From NCBI GenBank assembly GCA_945787595.1, contig CALZJV010000568.1:1-7634 (forward strand): a stretch of DNA of 7,634 nt, read 5' to 3'. Below the pieces are notes generated by a model. The model had not been told where the DNA came from and searched no databases. It saw only the letters and a program-made list of their open reading frames with translations. The stretch is from an uncultured Desulfobacterales bacterium. Lineage in GTDB: Bacteria; Desulfobacterota; Desulfobacteria; Desulfobacterales; JAFDCJ01. Below, in pieces: positions 1 through 6,053 of this stretch. The position numbers were made by a program, and so were the translations under genes. Each line of letters begins with the position of its first letter. Within the stretch, counting starts at the first letter, position 1.

Positions 1-600
1 TTGGTTATTCCGGTATTCGTTTCAGCCTACAGGCAAGGGGAGCCGACCGATTTTAGTAAAAAACTGATTCAAGCGGCCATTGAAAGAACGAAACATATCG
101 TCCGGTATGATGGTTCCTATCGGAAAATCAGATATCCCAATGGCGATGTACCTGATAATGTGGGAGTTTGTACAGATGTGGTAATTAGGTCTTATCGAAA
201 ACTAGGAATCGACCTTCAAAATGATATTCATGAAGATATGAAAGAAAATTTTGGCAAGTATCCCAAGTTGTGGGGGCTATCCAAGCCGGATACAAACATC
301 GATCACAGAAGGGTTCCGAACCTAAGAACCCTATTTAAGAGGAAAGGAATCGTACTCCCGGCCACCGACAACCCAAACGATTACGTCGCTGGCGATCTTG
401 TAACTTGGATCGTTGCTGGTAACCTCCCCCATATTGGCATTGTCGTAAACCGCCGGTCGCGTGATGGAAAGCGACCACTAATTGTTCACAACATAGGACA
501 AGGGCCCCAAATGGAAGACATACTTTTTGAGTATCCGATAACGGGGCATTACCGATATTACAGCAACAGCGGCCTGATTGAAAACATCACACAACCATGA
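1..600 (+). CDS. DUF1287 family exported protein, 5' end cut by the window edge
   Basis: The reading frame is open from the first base to TGA at 598-600 and gives 199 residues. It matches the DUF1287 family as I know it: a VCTDVV block (Cys57), an HEDM block (77-80), PDTNIDHRRVPNL (96-108), a GDLVTW segment (131-136), PHIGIV with His144 (143-148), IVHNIGQGPQ (161-170) and a C-terminal ITGHYRYY (180-187). The first residues, VIPVFVSA, look like the end of a signal-peptide hydrophobic core and cleavage site. The true start is therefore probably upstream of the window, and the TTG at position 1 is not the real start. Family members are usually around 200 residues and predicted to be exported. 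The biochemical role is unknown to me. A conserved Cys followed by a conserved His would fit a papain/NlpC-like hydrolase, but that is inference. It has no evident link to the transporter genes. Confidence 0.88.
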   Translation: MVIPVFVSAYRQGEPTDFSKKLIQAAIERTKHIVRYDGSYRKIRYPNGDVPDNVGVCTDVVIRSYRKLGIDLQNDIHEDMKENFGKYPKLWGLSKPDTNIDHRRVPNLRTLFKRKGIVLPATDNPNDYVAGDLVTWIVAGNLPHIGIVVNRRSRDGKRPLIVHNIGQGPQMEDILFEYPITGHYRYYSNSGLIENITQP

Positions 601-912
601 GCTGGAGTCGGCGATATTTGCAAACGGCTGGTCCATATGATAGGAGGCGAAATCGGCGTGGAAAGTACGCCGGGCGAGGGATCAACGTTTTGGTTCACAG
701 CCGTATTGGAAAAACAGCCCGAACACGAATGGGAAGATGCGATTCCGCAATTACCGGAAGACATTGGCCGGAAACAGATGCTTGCAGTCGACGATAACGC
801 CACCAATCGATAAACTGCATTCAAAATGTTGATTGGTCCCAGGTGAACGGCGCCAATTAAAAGGTTTTCAACGATGGCCTCTGCTCTGCGCGTCGAATAC
901 CACACCGCATTT
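601..912 (+). pseudogene. Decayed fragment of a hybrid histidine kinase (end of HATPase domain plus start of receiver domain)
   Basis: The frame directly after the DUF1287 stop codon encodes a recognisable hybrid-kinase piece. It starts with a damaged G2 box (GVGDICKRL, where GLGLAICKRL is expected). It continues with [20 protein letters not shown], the classic C-terminal end of the HATPase_c ATP-binding domain. An acidic linker follows, then [12 protein letters not shown], the first strand and acidic pocket of a receiver domain. TAA at 811-813 and TGA at 844-846 interrupt the frame. The codons between and after them (TAFKMLIGPR, then MASALRVEYHT) still resemble helix 1 and the next part of a receiver domain, up to TAA at 913-915. 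The dimerisation domain and the N, F and G1 boxes are absent. It can have no kinase activity and is a gene relic. The right-hand limit is approximate. Confidence 0.8.
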
Positions 913-1119
913 TAACCTGCCTTAAACACAGCAATGTCGGTAATGATAATTATAAAAGCCTCCGCGACCGGAAAAAGTGTCTAGGGTAATTACAAAACTC
1001 GGTTAAGCGCTGTTAATTATTTTGATTCGCGCCGCCATTTCCGTCTAGGTTTCATAAGGTTCGAGTTCTGCCGCTCATTGATTACACCGTGCAGAAGTTG
1101 CGAGACCCTTATATCAGCC
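913..1119. other. Intergenic stretch with no recognisable gene
   Basis: About 200 bp lie between the kinase relic and the 3' end of the iclR-type gene. I see no open frame with homology, no tRNA-like fold and no terminator with a run of T residues on either strand. TAATTA occurs twice, at about 987-992 and 1014-1019, but the hexamer is itself palindromic and AT-rich, so I give it no weight. The left part may be further decayed receiver-domain sequence that can no longer be recognised. Confidence 0.5.
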
Positions 1120-1884
1120 TCATGCCGAACTGAGCTTTATCTCAATTTCTTGGGCGATCTTTTTTAAATAAGTTGAATAGCGCGGAATCGTCTTATCGCT
1201 TATTTGTCGTTTGAGGCCCACTACCCAGAGAGCGACTTGGGTATTGGGCCGGTTAATATTGAGCGGAATCGCAAATGCTCGTATTCCCTCAATATATTCC
1301 TCCATGTCGATGGCAATGCCATCGGTGCGCACTTCATTTATCATCTTGATATATTTCTTCTTGTTGACACACGCGTTGGGAGTAAATCGTCTTAGATCAT
1401 TTTTTGACAGGATATCATCCACTTCGGTGTCGGGTAGCAGGGATAGAAATGCCCTTCCCCCAGCTCCCGCAAGCAGGGGGATTCTCATCCCAATTTCAGA
1501 AAATATTTTTATATCAAAAGCAGCATCAGCCTTATCGATGATAACGGCCGTTAACCCCGAACGAATTCCCAAAAATGCCGACAGTTTGGTTCTATGGTTG
1601 ATCTCTTCCAGGTAGGGGTGCACCGTGCTGATCAGTTCCGAGCCGCGACCGGCAGACCTACCCAGGATATACAGGCGAGTACCGAATTGAAATTTGCCCT
1701 CGAGAACTTTTTCGAGAACCCCCAAATCATCAAGGGTATGGACAATATTGAACACAGTGCTCTTATTGAGACTGAGTGCCTTGGATATCTCACTGACGCC
1801 CAGGGGCTTTTTTGAGCGGGCGAAAAGCTCAAGCATCGCAAAGCATTTATCCAGGGCGGGGACTCTTTTAAATGCGGTTTTCAT
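1120..1884 (-). CDS. IclR family transcriptional regulator
   Basis: The product is 254 residues, typical for the IclR family. An N-terminal winged helix-turn-helix covers about residues 8-65; LGVSEISKALSLNKSTVFNI (28-47) contains the two helices and VHTLDDLGVLEKV leads into the wing. The rest is the IclR effector-binding domain, with YLEEINHRT (91-99), GMRIPLLAGAGGRAFLSLLP (132-151) and a DMEEYIEGIRAFAIPL block (193-208). Such proteins bind small organic acids and usually repress an adjacent catabolic or transport operon. The ATG at 1884 gives a complete domain, but no strong Shine-Dalgarno sequence precedes it, so translation may be weak. The gene is divergent from the TRAP operon across a region with paired palindromes, which makes it the likely local regulator of both directions. 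Its ligand cannot be read from the sequence; it is probably the TRAP substrate or a derivative (inference). Confidence 0.95.
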   Translation of the reverse strand: MKTAFKRVPALDKCFAMLELFARSKKPLGVSEISKALSLNKSTVFNIVHTLDDLGVLEKVLEGKFQFGTRLYILGRSAGRGSELISTVHPYLEEINHRTKLSAFLGIRSGLTAVIIDKADAAFDIKIFSEIGMRIPLLAGAGGRAFLSLLPDTEVDDILSKNDLRRFTPNACVNKKKYIKMINEVRTDGIAIDMEEYIEGIRAFAIPLNINRPNTQVALWVVGLKRQISDKTIPRYSTYLKKIAQEIEIKLSSA

Positions 1885-1903
1885 TGTGATGGCAGGAATT
1901 AGA

Positions 1904-1936
1904 CTCTATAGAGAACATATGTATTCTATGTAGATT
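1904..1936. promoter_or_regulatory. Putative IclR operator pair on the iclR side (boxes A1 and B1)
   Basis: Box A1 is CTCTATAGAG (1904-1913), extended on the right by AACA to match the promoter-facing half of box A2. Box B1 is the imperfect palindrome ATTCTATGTAGATT (1923-1936). Their centres (1908.5 and 1929.5) are 21 bp apart, about two helical turns, which would place bound protein on one DNA face. B1 covers the predicted -10 of the iclR promoter and A1 lies just past its predicted start point. This is the arrangement expected for self-repression. Binding by the adjacent IclR protein is inferred from position only. Confidence 0.65.
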
Positions 1937-1955
1937 ATCCGGATTTGATTGTCAA
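1927..1955 (-). promoter_or_regulatory. Predicted promoter of the iclR-type gene
   Basis: Read on the minus strand, a perfect TTGACA (-35) lies at 1955-1950. After a 17-bp spacer comes TACATA (1932-1927), a weak -10 with 3 of 6 consensus bases. Transcription would begin near 1920 and leave a leader of about 35 nt. The -10 falls inside palindrome B1. The weak hexamer alone would not be convincing. The exact mirror match to the facing TRAP promoter supports it. Confidence 0.55.
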
Positions 1956-1989
1956 CGAAAATAATTTAAATAATCTGTCCATTTTTTGG

Positions 1990-2018
1990 TTGACAATTCT
2001 GAAGAGATATTCTATATA
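1990..2018 (+). promoter_or_regulatory. Predicted promoter of the TRAP transporter operon
   Basis: TTGACA (1990-1995) matches the sigma-70 -35 consensus exactly. A 17-bp spacer leads to TATATA (2013-2018), a -10 with 4 of 6 consensus bases. The start point would be near 2025, giving a leader of about 280 nt before dctP. The -10 lies inside palindrome B2, and the predicted start falls at the edge of palindrome A2. Protein bound there should block RNA polymerase. Confidence 0.65.
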
Positions 2019-2048
2019 GAATCAATTTGTTCTCTATAGAGAACAAAT
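2009..2048. promoter_or_regulatory. Putative IclR operator pair on the TRAP side (boxes B2 and A2)
   Basis: Box B2 is a perfect 14-bp palindrome, ATTCTATATAGAAT (2009-2022). Box A2 is a perfect 24-bp palindrome at 2025-2048 with half-site ATTTGTTCTCTA. Their centres (2015.5 and 2036.5) are 21 bp apart, the same as for the iclR-side pair but in mirrored order. B2 overlaps the -10 and A2 covers the start point, so occupancy should repress the TRAP operon. The TTCTNTATAGAA-like core fits the short inverted repeats bound by IclR-type dimers. Which protein binds is inferred from the adjacent gene. Confidence 0.72.
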
Positions 2049-2305
2049 ATTAGTCTGTCCAATTGCGTTCGGCGTATTTTTTGCCGGTTTGTCATGCAGC
2101 ACGTGCTTTGCCTGCAGCCGCAAATCTAATATTCAGCCAATAATCTTTACATTTGACAAAATTATCCAAAACCTTTAAACAAAACAGCTAGAAAAGTTGC
2201 GGAAATCTATTAATATGAGCATGAATGTATCGGTTAAGGAAGGAGGTGAACATTAAGATATATAGATTTTCTATAATTTCCACTTTGAAAGGAGGTAAAC
2301 GACCG
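2049..2305 (+). promoter_or_regulatory. Long untranslated leader of the TRAP operon
   Basis: About 255 bp separate the operator from the dctP start. The stretch holds a 10-bp palindrome AGCACGTGCT (2098-2107) and an imperfect repeat TARTCTGTCCA (2051-2061, first copy at 1971-1981). It also holds a 13-codon open frame (2215-2256) and a Shine-Dalgarno-like AGGAGGT (2241-2247) with no ATG behind it. The working ribosome site is AAAGGAGGT (2288-2296), 10 nt before the ATG at 2306. I recognise no known riboswitch class. Confidence 0.4.
2215..2256 (+). CDS. Possible 13-residue leader peptide upstream of dctP
   Basis: The frame reads MSMNVSVKEGGEH and ends at TAA 2254-2256, 49 nt before the dctP start. 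Its last codons coincide with a strong ribosome-binding-like sequence at 2241-2247. Only weak purine-rich sequence precedes its ATG. It could be a translated leader or chance. There is no run of one amino acid that would indicate attenuation. Low confidence. Confidence 0.15.
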   Translation: MSMNVSVKEGGEH

Positions 2306-3424
2306 ATGAAGAAAAAAACTTTATGGATATCTTTGCCTTTCACCTTAATCATCAGTTTGGCATTAATACTTCCCGGCCTTAACCTGCCGGCATATTCGGC
2401 AGATGTGATTAGACTAAAAGTAGCGATGTACTTTCCTCCCCCGGCTTTCCAAACCAAAGTGTTAGAAGAATTTTGTCGCGAATTGGAAATGCGCACCGAT
2501 GGACGAGTGAAGGTTGATTACTATGCCGGCGGCTCATTGCTTAAAGCTCCGAAGGTGTTTGAGGGGGTAGTGAGTGGAATTGCTGATATCGGCTACTCCC
2601 ATGTGTATTACACCCCCGGCCGTATGCCGGTTACCGAAGCCGTCGGTCTGCCTATCGGTTATCCCAGTGCCTGGGTAGGTGGTCAGGTTATCAATGATTT
2701 CTACCAAAAATTTAAGCCCAAGGAATTTGATAAGGTGCATGTGCTCTGGATGAATACGACGCCTCCTAGTGCCATCGCCACTGCCAAGAAACCGATACGC
2801 AAGCTGGAAGACCTCAAGGGGCTCACCATCAGAGCGCCCGGGCAGGCTGGAGAGGTTATCAAGGCACTGGGCGGAACCCCGGCTCCCACACCGATGATGG
2901 AAGTGTATGATGCACTCTCTAAGGGTGTTATCGATGGGGAGGCTTCAAACTTTGAAACCCTTTTCGCATTCAAGTTTGCTGAAGTTGTAAAATATACGAC
3001 GTCAGTCTGGCAAATCAACAATCCCTTTCCCTTTTATCTGGTGATGAACAAAAACAGCTATAATAAGTTGCCGCCAGATATTAAAGCCATCTTTGACACC
3101 CTCGTTGGAGAGTACAAGGAGCGATATATCTTGACGTGGAATTCCATCGATTTCGTTGGCAAAAACTTTGGTTTGTCCAAGGGAGTGGAATTTGTTGAAC
3201 TGCCCCCGAGTGAGCTTCCTAGGTGGCAGGCAGCTGTCGCGCCGGTAATAGATGATTATGTGAAAAGGATGGTAGGTAAAGGGTTTTCCGAGGCAGAGGT
3301 GAAAGGTTGGATTAAATTTCTGCGGGAACGAACTGATTTTTGGACAAAAAAGCAGATCACATTGCGGATCCCGTCAGCAGTCGGTCCTCCGGAGGTGAGA
3401 CCCGAGGCTCACACAATAAAATAA
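2306..3424 (+). CDS. dctP: TRAP transporter substrate-binding protein, DctP family
   Basis: This is the periplasmic receptor of a tripartite ATP-independent transporter. It captures an organic acid and delivers it to the membrane subunits encoded next. The mature part has the DctP pattern: LKVAMYFPPPAFQTKVLEEF (38-57), YYAGGSLLKAP (72-82), GIADIGY (91-97) and KLEDLKGLTIRAPGQ (166-180). Arg176 in that last block is the position known in the family to bind the substrate carboxylate. PMMEVYDALSKGVIDGE (196-212) follows. A signal peptide is clear: MKKK, a hydrophobic stretch at 7-27, and AYSA with likely cleavage after Ala32. I chose the ATG at 2306 because it follows AAAGGAGGT by 10 nt and starts the signal peptide. 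An in-frame ATG at 2225 would add 27 residues of non-homologous sequence. The length of 372 residues is slightly above usual, with a Pro-rich tail. The ligand is not determinable; a monocarboxylate or aromatic acid is plausible. Confidence 0.95.
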   Translation: MKKKTLWISLPFTLIISLALILPGLNLPAYSADVIRLKVAMYFPPPAFQTKVLEEFCRELEMRTDGRVKVDYYAGGSLLKAPKVFEGVVSGIADIGYSHVYYTPGRMPVTEAVGLPIGYPSAWVGGQVINDFYQKFKPKEFDKVHVLWMNTTPPSAIATAKKPIRKLEDLKGLTIRAPGQAGEVIKALGGTPAPTPMMEVYDALSKGVIDGEASNFETLFAFKFAEVVKYTTSVWQINNPFPFYLVMNKNSYNKLPPDIKAIFDTLVGEYKERYILTWNSIDFVGKNFGLSKGVEFVELPPSELPRWQAAVAPVIDDYVKRMVGKGFSEAEVKGWIKFLRERTDFWTKKQITLRIPSAVGPPEVRPEAHTIK

Positions 3425-3442
3425 ACAGTCTGCCCCCCGAGC

Positions 3443-3470
3443 AAGCCCTCGTCCTTACAGGTGGGGGCTT
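3443..3470 (+). promoter_or_regulatory. Hairpin between dctP and dctQ
   Basis: AAGCCCTCGTC (3443-3453) pairs with GGTGGGGGCTT (3460-3470) over 11 positions, three of them G-T wobbles, around the 6-nt loop CTTACA. It lies 18 nt after the dctP stop codon. No run of T follows, so it is not a normal intrinsic terminator. It could protect the 3' end of the dctP message, as is common where the binding protein is needed in excess over the permease. An alternative GCCCCC/GGGGGC pairing (3432-3437 with 3463-3468) competes with it. Confidence 0.5.
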
Positions 3471-3517
3471 AAGCTTAGTAGACCGGGATTGCTTATTAAT
3501 CTATATTTCGTTCTTAA

Positions 3518-3550
3518 GGTGGATGCGGGGGCTTTATCCCCGCACCCACC
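3518..3550 (+). promoter_or_regulatory. Strong GC-rich hairpin just before the dctQ start
   Basis: GGTGGATGCGGGG (3518-3530) pairs with CCCCGCACCCACC (3538-3550): 12 of 13 positions match around a 7-nt loop. It ends four bases before the likely ATG of dctQ (3555), and no Shine-Dalgarno sequence is seen in that gap. The fold should limit translation of dctQ, or act as a partial processing or pausing site that sets the ratio of receptor to permease. That role is inferred. Confidence 0.55.
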
Positions 3551-3554
3551 GCAG

Positions 3555-4040
3555 ATGGCAAGGCAAGCTCAGAATCATCGAGTAAGTGACTGGTGTGAGT
3601 GGTTAGCGCTTGCAGCGTTGCTACTGATGATGGTAATTACCTGCATCGATGTAGTTGGGGCCAAGGTCTTTCGGTGGCGTCTTTTGGGAGCCATTGACAT
3701 CGTGATGCTTTCCCAGATCGTGGCAATTTCCTTTGCTGCCGGCATGACGCTGATTCTTGGCCGGCATATTCAGGTAGAATTTTTTTTCACTCTGCTGTCA
3801 CGGCGCGCCCAGGCAGTGATCAACAGCTTTGTGCTTCTTCTGTGCTTAGGACTCTTCATGTTGATTATTTGGCGCCTTGGTGTGCTTGGTCATTCCTTTC
3901 AAACCTCAGGTGAGTATAGCCCAACTGCTTATATACCCCTGTATCCTTTCGCTTATGTTATTGCCCTTGCCAGTATTCCTGTCTGTTTGGTATTTTTACA
4001 AAGGTTTCTTAAATCGCTGATGAAGAGGGAACAGAAATGA
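3555..4040 (+). CDS. dctQ: TRAP transporter small permease, DctQ family
   Basis: This 161-residue integral membrane protein is the four-helix small subunit that pairs with DctM. Hydrophobic segments lie at about 16-38, 46-68, 88-110 and 130-151. The family pattern is present: DWCEWLALAALLLMMVITCI at the start of helix 1, a charged turn around KVFRWR (37-42), and the conserved LILGRHIQVEFF (66-77) after helix 2. I place the start at ATG 3555 because the protein then begins like other DctQ proteins. The frame remains open upstream to TTG 3489 and GTG 3519, but those residues are unlike the family and are encoded by the hairpin. No clear ribosome-binding site precedes ATG 3555, which is unusual. 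The stop codon overlaps the dctM start as ATGA, indicating translational coupling. Confidence 0.88.
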   Translation: MARQAQNHRVSDWCEWLALAALLLMMVITCIDVVGAKVFRWRLLGAIDIVMLSQIVAISFAAGMTLILGRHIQVEFFFTLLSRRAQAVINSFVLLLCLGLFMLIIWRLGVLGHSFQTSGEYSPTAYIPLYPFAYVIALASIPVCLVFLQRFLKSLMKREQK

Positions 4041-5341
4041 GCCCGGCTACTGCAGGTCTTATCGGTATCGGTCTCCTGGTTTTTCTCTTTCTCCTCAGAA
4101 TGCCGGTTGCCTTCGCCATGGCCCTGGTTGGGATTGTCGGTTTTGCTTCTTTATCTACCCCGGAAGCGGCGCTGAGTCTTTTAGGCCTTGATATCTACGA
4201 CACTTTCTCATCTTACCCCTTAAGTGTTATTCCCATGTTTATCCTTATGGGCACCTTCGCCTTTGCTGCGGGAATTAGCCAAAGGCTTTTCAAGACGGCC
4301 TATGCCTGGATAGGGCACCGCCGGGGCGGCCTGACCGTAGCCACCGTATTCGCCTGCGCCGGGTTTGGAGCTATTTGCGGCTCAAGCACGGCTACGGCAG
4401 CCACAATGGGTAAGATAGCACTTCCGGAGATGAAAAAATATAAATACGATGATGCCCTTGCCACCGGTACCGTTGCCGCTGCCGGCACCCTTGGCATCCT
4501 TATCCCACCGAGCACCGTCCTTATTATCTATGGGATATTGACCGAGCAATCCATCGGCAAACTTTTCGTCGCCGGGATATTGCCGGGGATATTTCTGAGC
4601 ATCTTATTTGCCGCAACCGTGGTTTTTCTATGCTGGCGCAACCCCGCTCTCGGTCCCCCTGGAGCCCCTACCAGCTGGAGGGAAAAGCTGAAAGCACTCA
4701 CGGGAATTATCGAGGCCTTGCTTCTTTTCCTGCTGGCCATTGGGGGGCTTTTCCTCGGATGGTTCAGTCCCACTCAGGCCGGAGCCATCGGAGCCGGTGG
4801 TGCTTTGCTCATCGGTCTGGCCCGACGCAAACTTAGCTGGCAGACATTTATTGCGGCCGGCAGGGAAGCCTTGCGAACATCTTGTATGGTCATATTCATT
4901 ATTACCGGGGCTGTCATCTTTGGTCATTTCATGGCGATATCAAGAATACCCTTCATGCTGGCCGAGTGGCTCGGGGGACTACCCATACACCCCATGGCTG
5001 TCATGGGAGTCATCGTATTTATTTACTTTATAGGCGGCTTCTTCATGGATGCCATGGGTCTGATTGTGGTTACGGTCCCCATTTTCTTCCCGATAGTTGA
5101 GAAGCTCGGCTTTGACCCGATCTGGTTTGGGGTCATCATCGTACTCGTGGGCGAGATGGGGGTTATCACGCCGCCGGTGGGCGTGAACGTATTTGTCATC
5201 AAAGGCATCGCCCCCGACATTCCTTTGCAACGCATTTTTAGAGGTATTCTACCCTTTCTCGTGGCTTTGATTGTCTTCACGATTTTACTAATGATTTTCC
5301 CGAAAATCGCTACCTTTCTGCCTGGCCTGGTATCCTATTAA
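4037..5341 (+). CDS. dctM: TRAP transporter large permease, DctM family
   Basis: This 434-residue protein is the main transport subunit, which moves the acid together with sodium ions across the inner membrane. Family signatures are visible in order: PMFILMGTFAF (66-76), AICGSSTATAATMG (112-125), ILIPPSTVLIIYG (154-166), GGFFMDAMG (333-341) with VPIFFPI (347-353), and ITPPVGVNVFV (377-387). The serine/threonine-rich GSSTATAAT and TPPVG hairpins belong to the ion and substrate path in the family. Many hydrophobic helices cover the full length, as expected for a complete subunit. The ATG at 4037 overlaps the dctQ stop and has AGAGGGA 7 nt upstream. It is the last gene of the operon and converges on the corrinoid-protein gene with only 38 bp between the stop codons. 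Confidence 0.96.
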   Translation: MSPATAGLIGIGLLVFLFLLRMPVAFAMALVGIVGFASLSTPEAALSLLGLDIYDTFSSYPLSVIPMFILMGTFAFAAGISQRLFKTAYAWIGHRRGGLTVATVFACAGFGAICGSSTATAATMGKIALPEMKKYKYDDALATGTVAAAGTLGILIPPSTVLIIYGILTEQSIGKLFVAGILPGIFLSILFAATVVFLCWRNPALGPPGAPTSWREKLKALTGIIEALLLFLLAIGGLFLGWFSPTQAGAIGAGGALLIGLARRKLSWQTFIAAGREALRTSCMVIFIITGAVIFGHFMAISRIPFMLAEWLGGLPIHPMAVMGVIVFIYFIGGFFMDAMGLIVVTVPIFFPIVEKLGFDPIWFGVIIVLVGEMGVITPPVGVNVFVIKGIAPDIPLQRIFRGILPFLVALIVFTILLMIFPKIATFLPGLVSY

Positions 5342-5353
5342 AACTGATTGTAA

Positions 5354-5381
5354 AACCATCAGCATTGATTCGTTTCTGGTT
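5354..5381. terminator. Weak possible bidirectional terminator between dctM and the corrinoid-protein gene
   Basis: AACCA (5354-5358) can pair with TGGTT (5377-5381). Inside, ATCA and TGAT (5358-5361 and 5366-5369) form an alternative short stem. T/A runs on the flanks are short, and the stem overlaps the stop codon of the corrinoid-protein gene. Convergent genes this close need some terminator, but this one is poor. Confidence 0.2.
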
Positions 5382-6015
5382 AAATACTTGCCACCCATTT
5401 CTTCGATAGGTTGACGGCCGCCACGGCATCCTTGCCATAAGCGTCGGCGCCTGAATATTTGCGCACATCGTCAGTTACGGTACCGCCACCGATCATGATC
5501 TTTACATCGTCGCGCAGTCCGGCATCTTTGATGGCTGCAACCGTATTCTTAAAGGATTCAAAGACCGTGGTTAATAGAGCGCTCATACCGACAATCTGCG
5601 GTTGGGTTTGCCGGACCGCATCCACAAATTCTTCAGGAGGCACGTCCACGCCCAAATCCTGCACTTCAAAGCCATTGACGTCCAGCATAAATATTACAAT
5701 GTCTTTTCCAATGTCGTGAATGTCTCCTTTCACCGAGCCAATAACCACTTTGCCGATGCGTTCGGTATTTTGGCCGGCATCCTGTTTGACAAATGGTTCG
5801 GTCATTTTTGATATCTTTTTCAACATTTCCCCGGCCATGATCAATTCCGGAAGGAAATAATTGCCAAGTTCAAACTGCTTGCCGACATATTCCACCGCTT
5901 CGCGGCACATTTCTAAGATACTGATCGGATTTTCACCCTCATTTAACATTTTTTCGGCCAGGTTCAAGGCGTCCTGTTCCTTCATGTGCGCTATGGCATC
6001 AACCAATTCGTTCAA
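5380..6015 (-). CDS. Corrinoid (B12-binding) methyl-carrier protein of the MtmC/MtbC/MttC type
   Basis: The 211-residue product has the two-domain layout of methyltransferase-associated corrinoid proteins. A helical cap domain (about 1-85) includes YFLPELIMAGEMLKK (53-67). The B12-binding Rossmann-like domain (about 88-208) carries GDIHDIGKDI (97-106), the DxHxxG signature whose His100 is the lower cobalt ligand. It also has MSALLTT (144-150) and IGGGTVTDD (175-183), which surround the nucleotide tail of the cofactor. Such proteins are methylated on cobalt by one methyltransferase and demethylated by another. The start is TTG at 6015: AGGAGG lies 8 nt upstream and no ATG fits. It follows the URO-D gene by 38 bp on the same strand, so the two are probably cotranscribed and the proteins partners. 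The methyl donor is unknown. Confidence 0.94.
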   Translation of the reverse strand: MNELVDAIAHMKEQDALNLAEKMLNEGENPISILEMCREAVEYVGKQFELGNYFLPELIMAGEMLKKISKMTEPFVKQDAGQNTERIGKVVIGSVKGDIHDIGKDIVIFMLDVNGFEVQDLGVDVPPEEFVDAVRQTQPQIVGMSALLTTVFESFKNTVAAIKDAGLRDDVKIMIGGGTVTDDVRKYSGADAYGKDAVAAVNLSKKWVASI

Positions 6016-6053
6016 TATGTTTTCCTCCTGATCTGTTATTGCTGAGATGGCTT

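Noticed and set aside
558..905. 115-codon minus-strand frame over the kinase relic
   Set aside because: The opposite strand carries unmistakable HATPase and receiver-domain sequence, so this is its antisense shadow.
2153..2181. Second TTGACA (2153-2158) as an additional dctP promoter
   Set aside because: At 16-17 bp spacing only 3 of 6 -10 bases match (TTAAAC or TAAACA), and it lacks operator boxes. The promoter at 1990-2018 is much better supported.
2225..2305. N-terminal extension of DctP from ATG 2225
   Set aside because: It would place 27 charged residues before a normal signal peptide, and the ideal ribosome site lies 10 nt before ATG 2306.
3340..3585. 81-codon plus-strand frame spanning the end of dctP and the start of dctQ
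   Set aside because: It is out of frame with both, runs through the two hairpins and has no recognisable motif.
4300..5280. Several open frames of 68-99 codons on both strands within dctM
   Set aside because: They overlap a complete, well-conserved permease gene and result from its biased codon composition.
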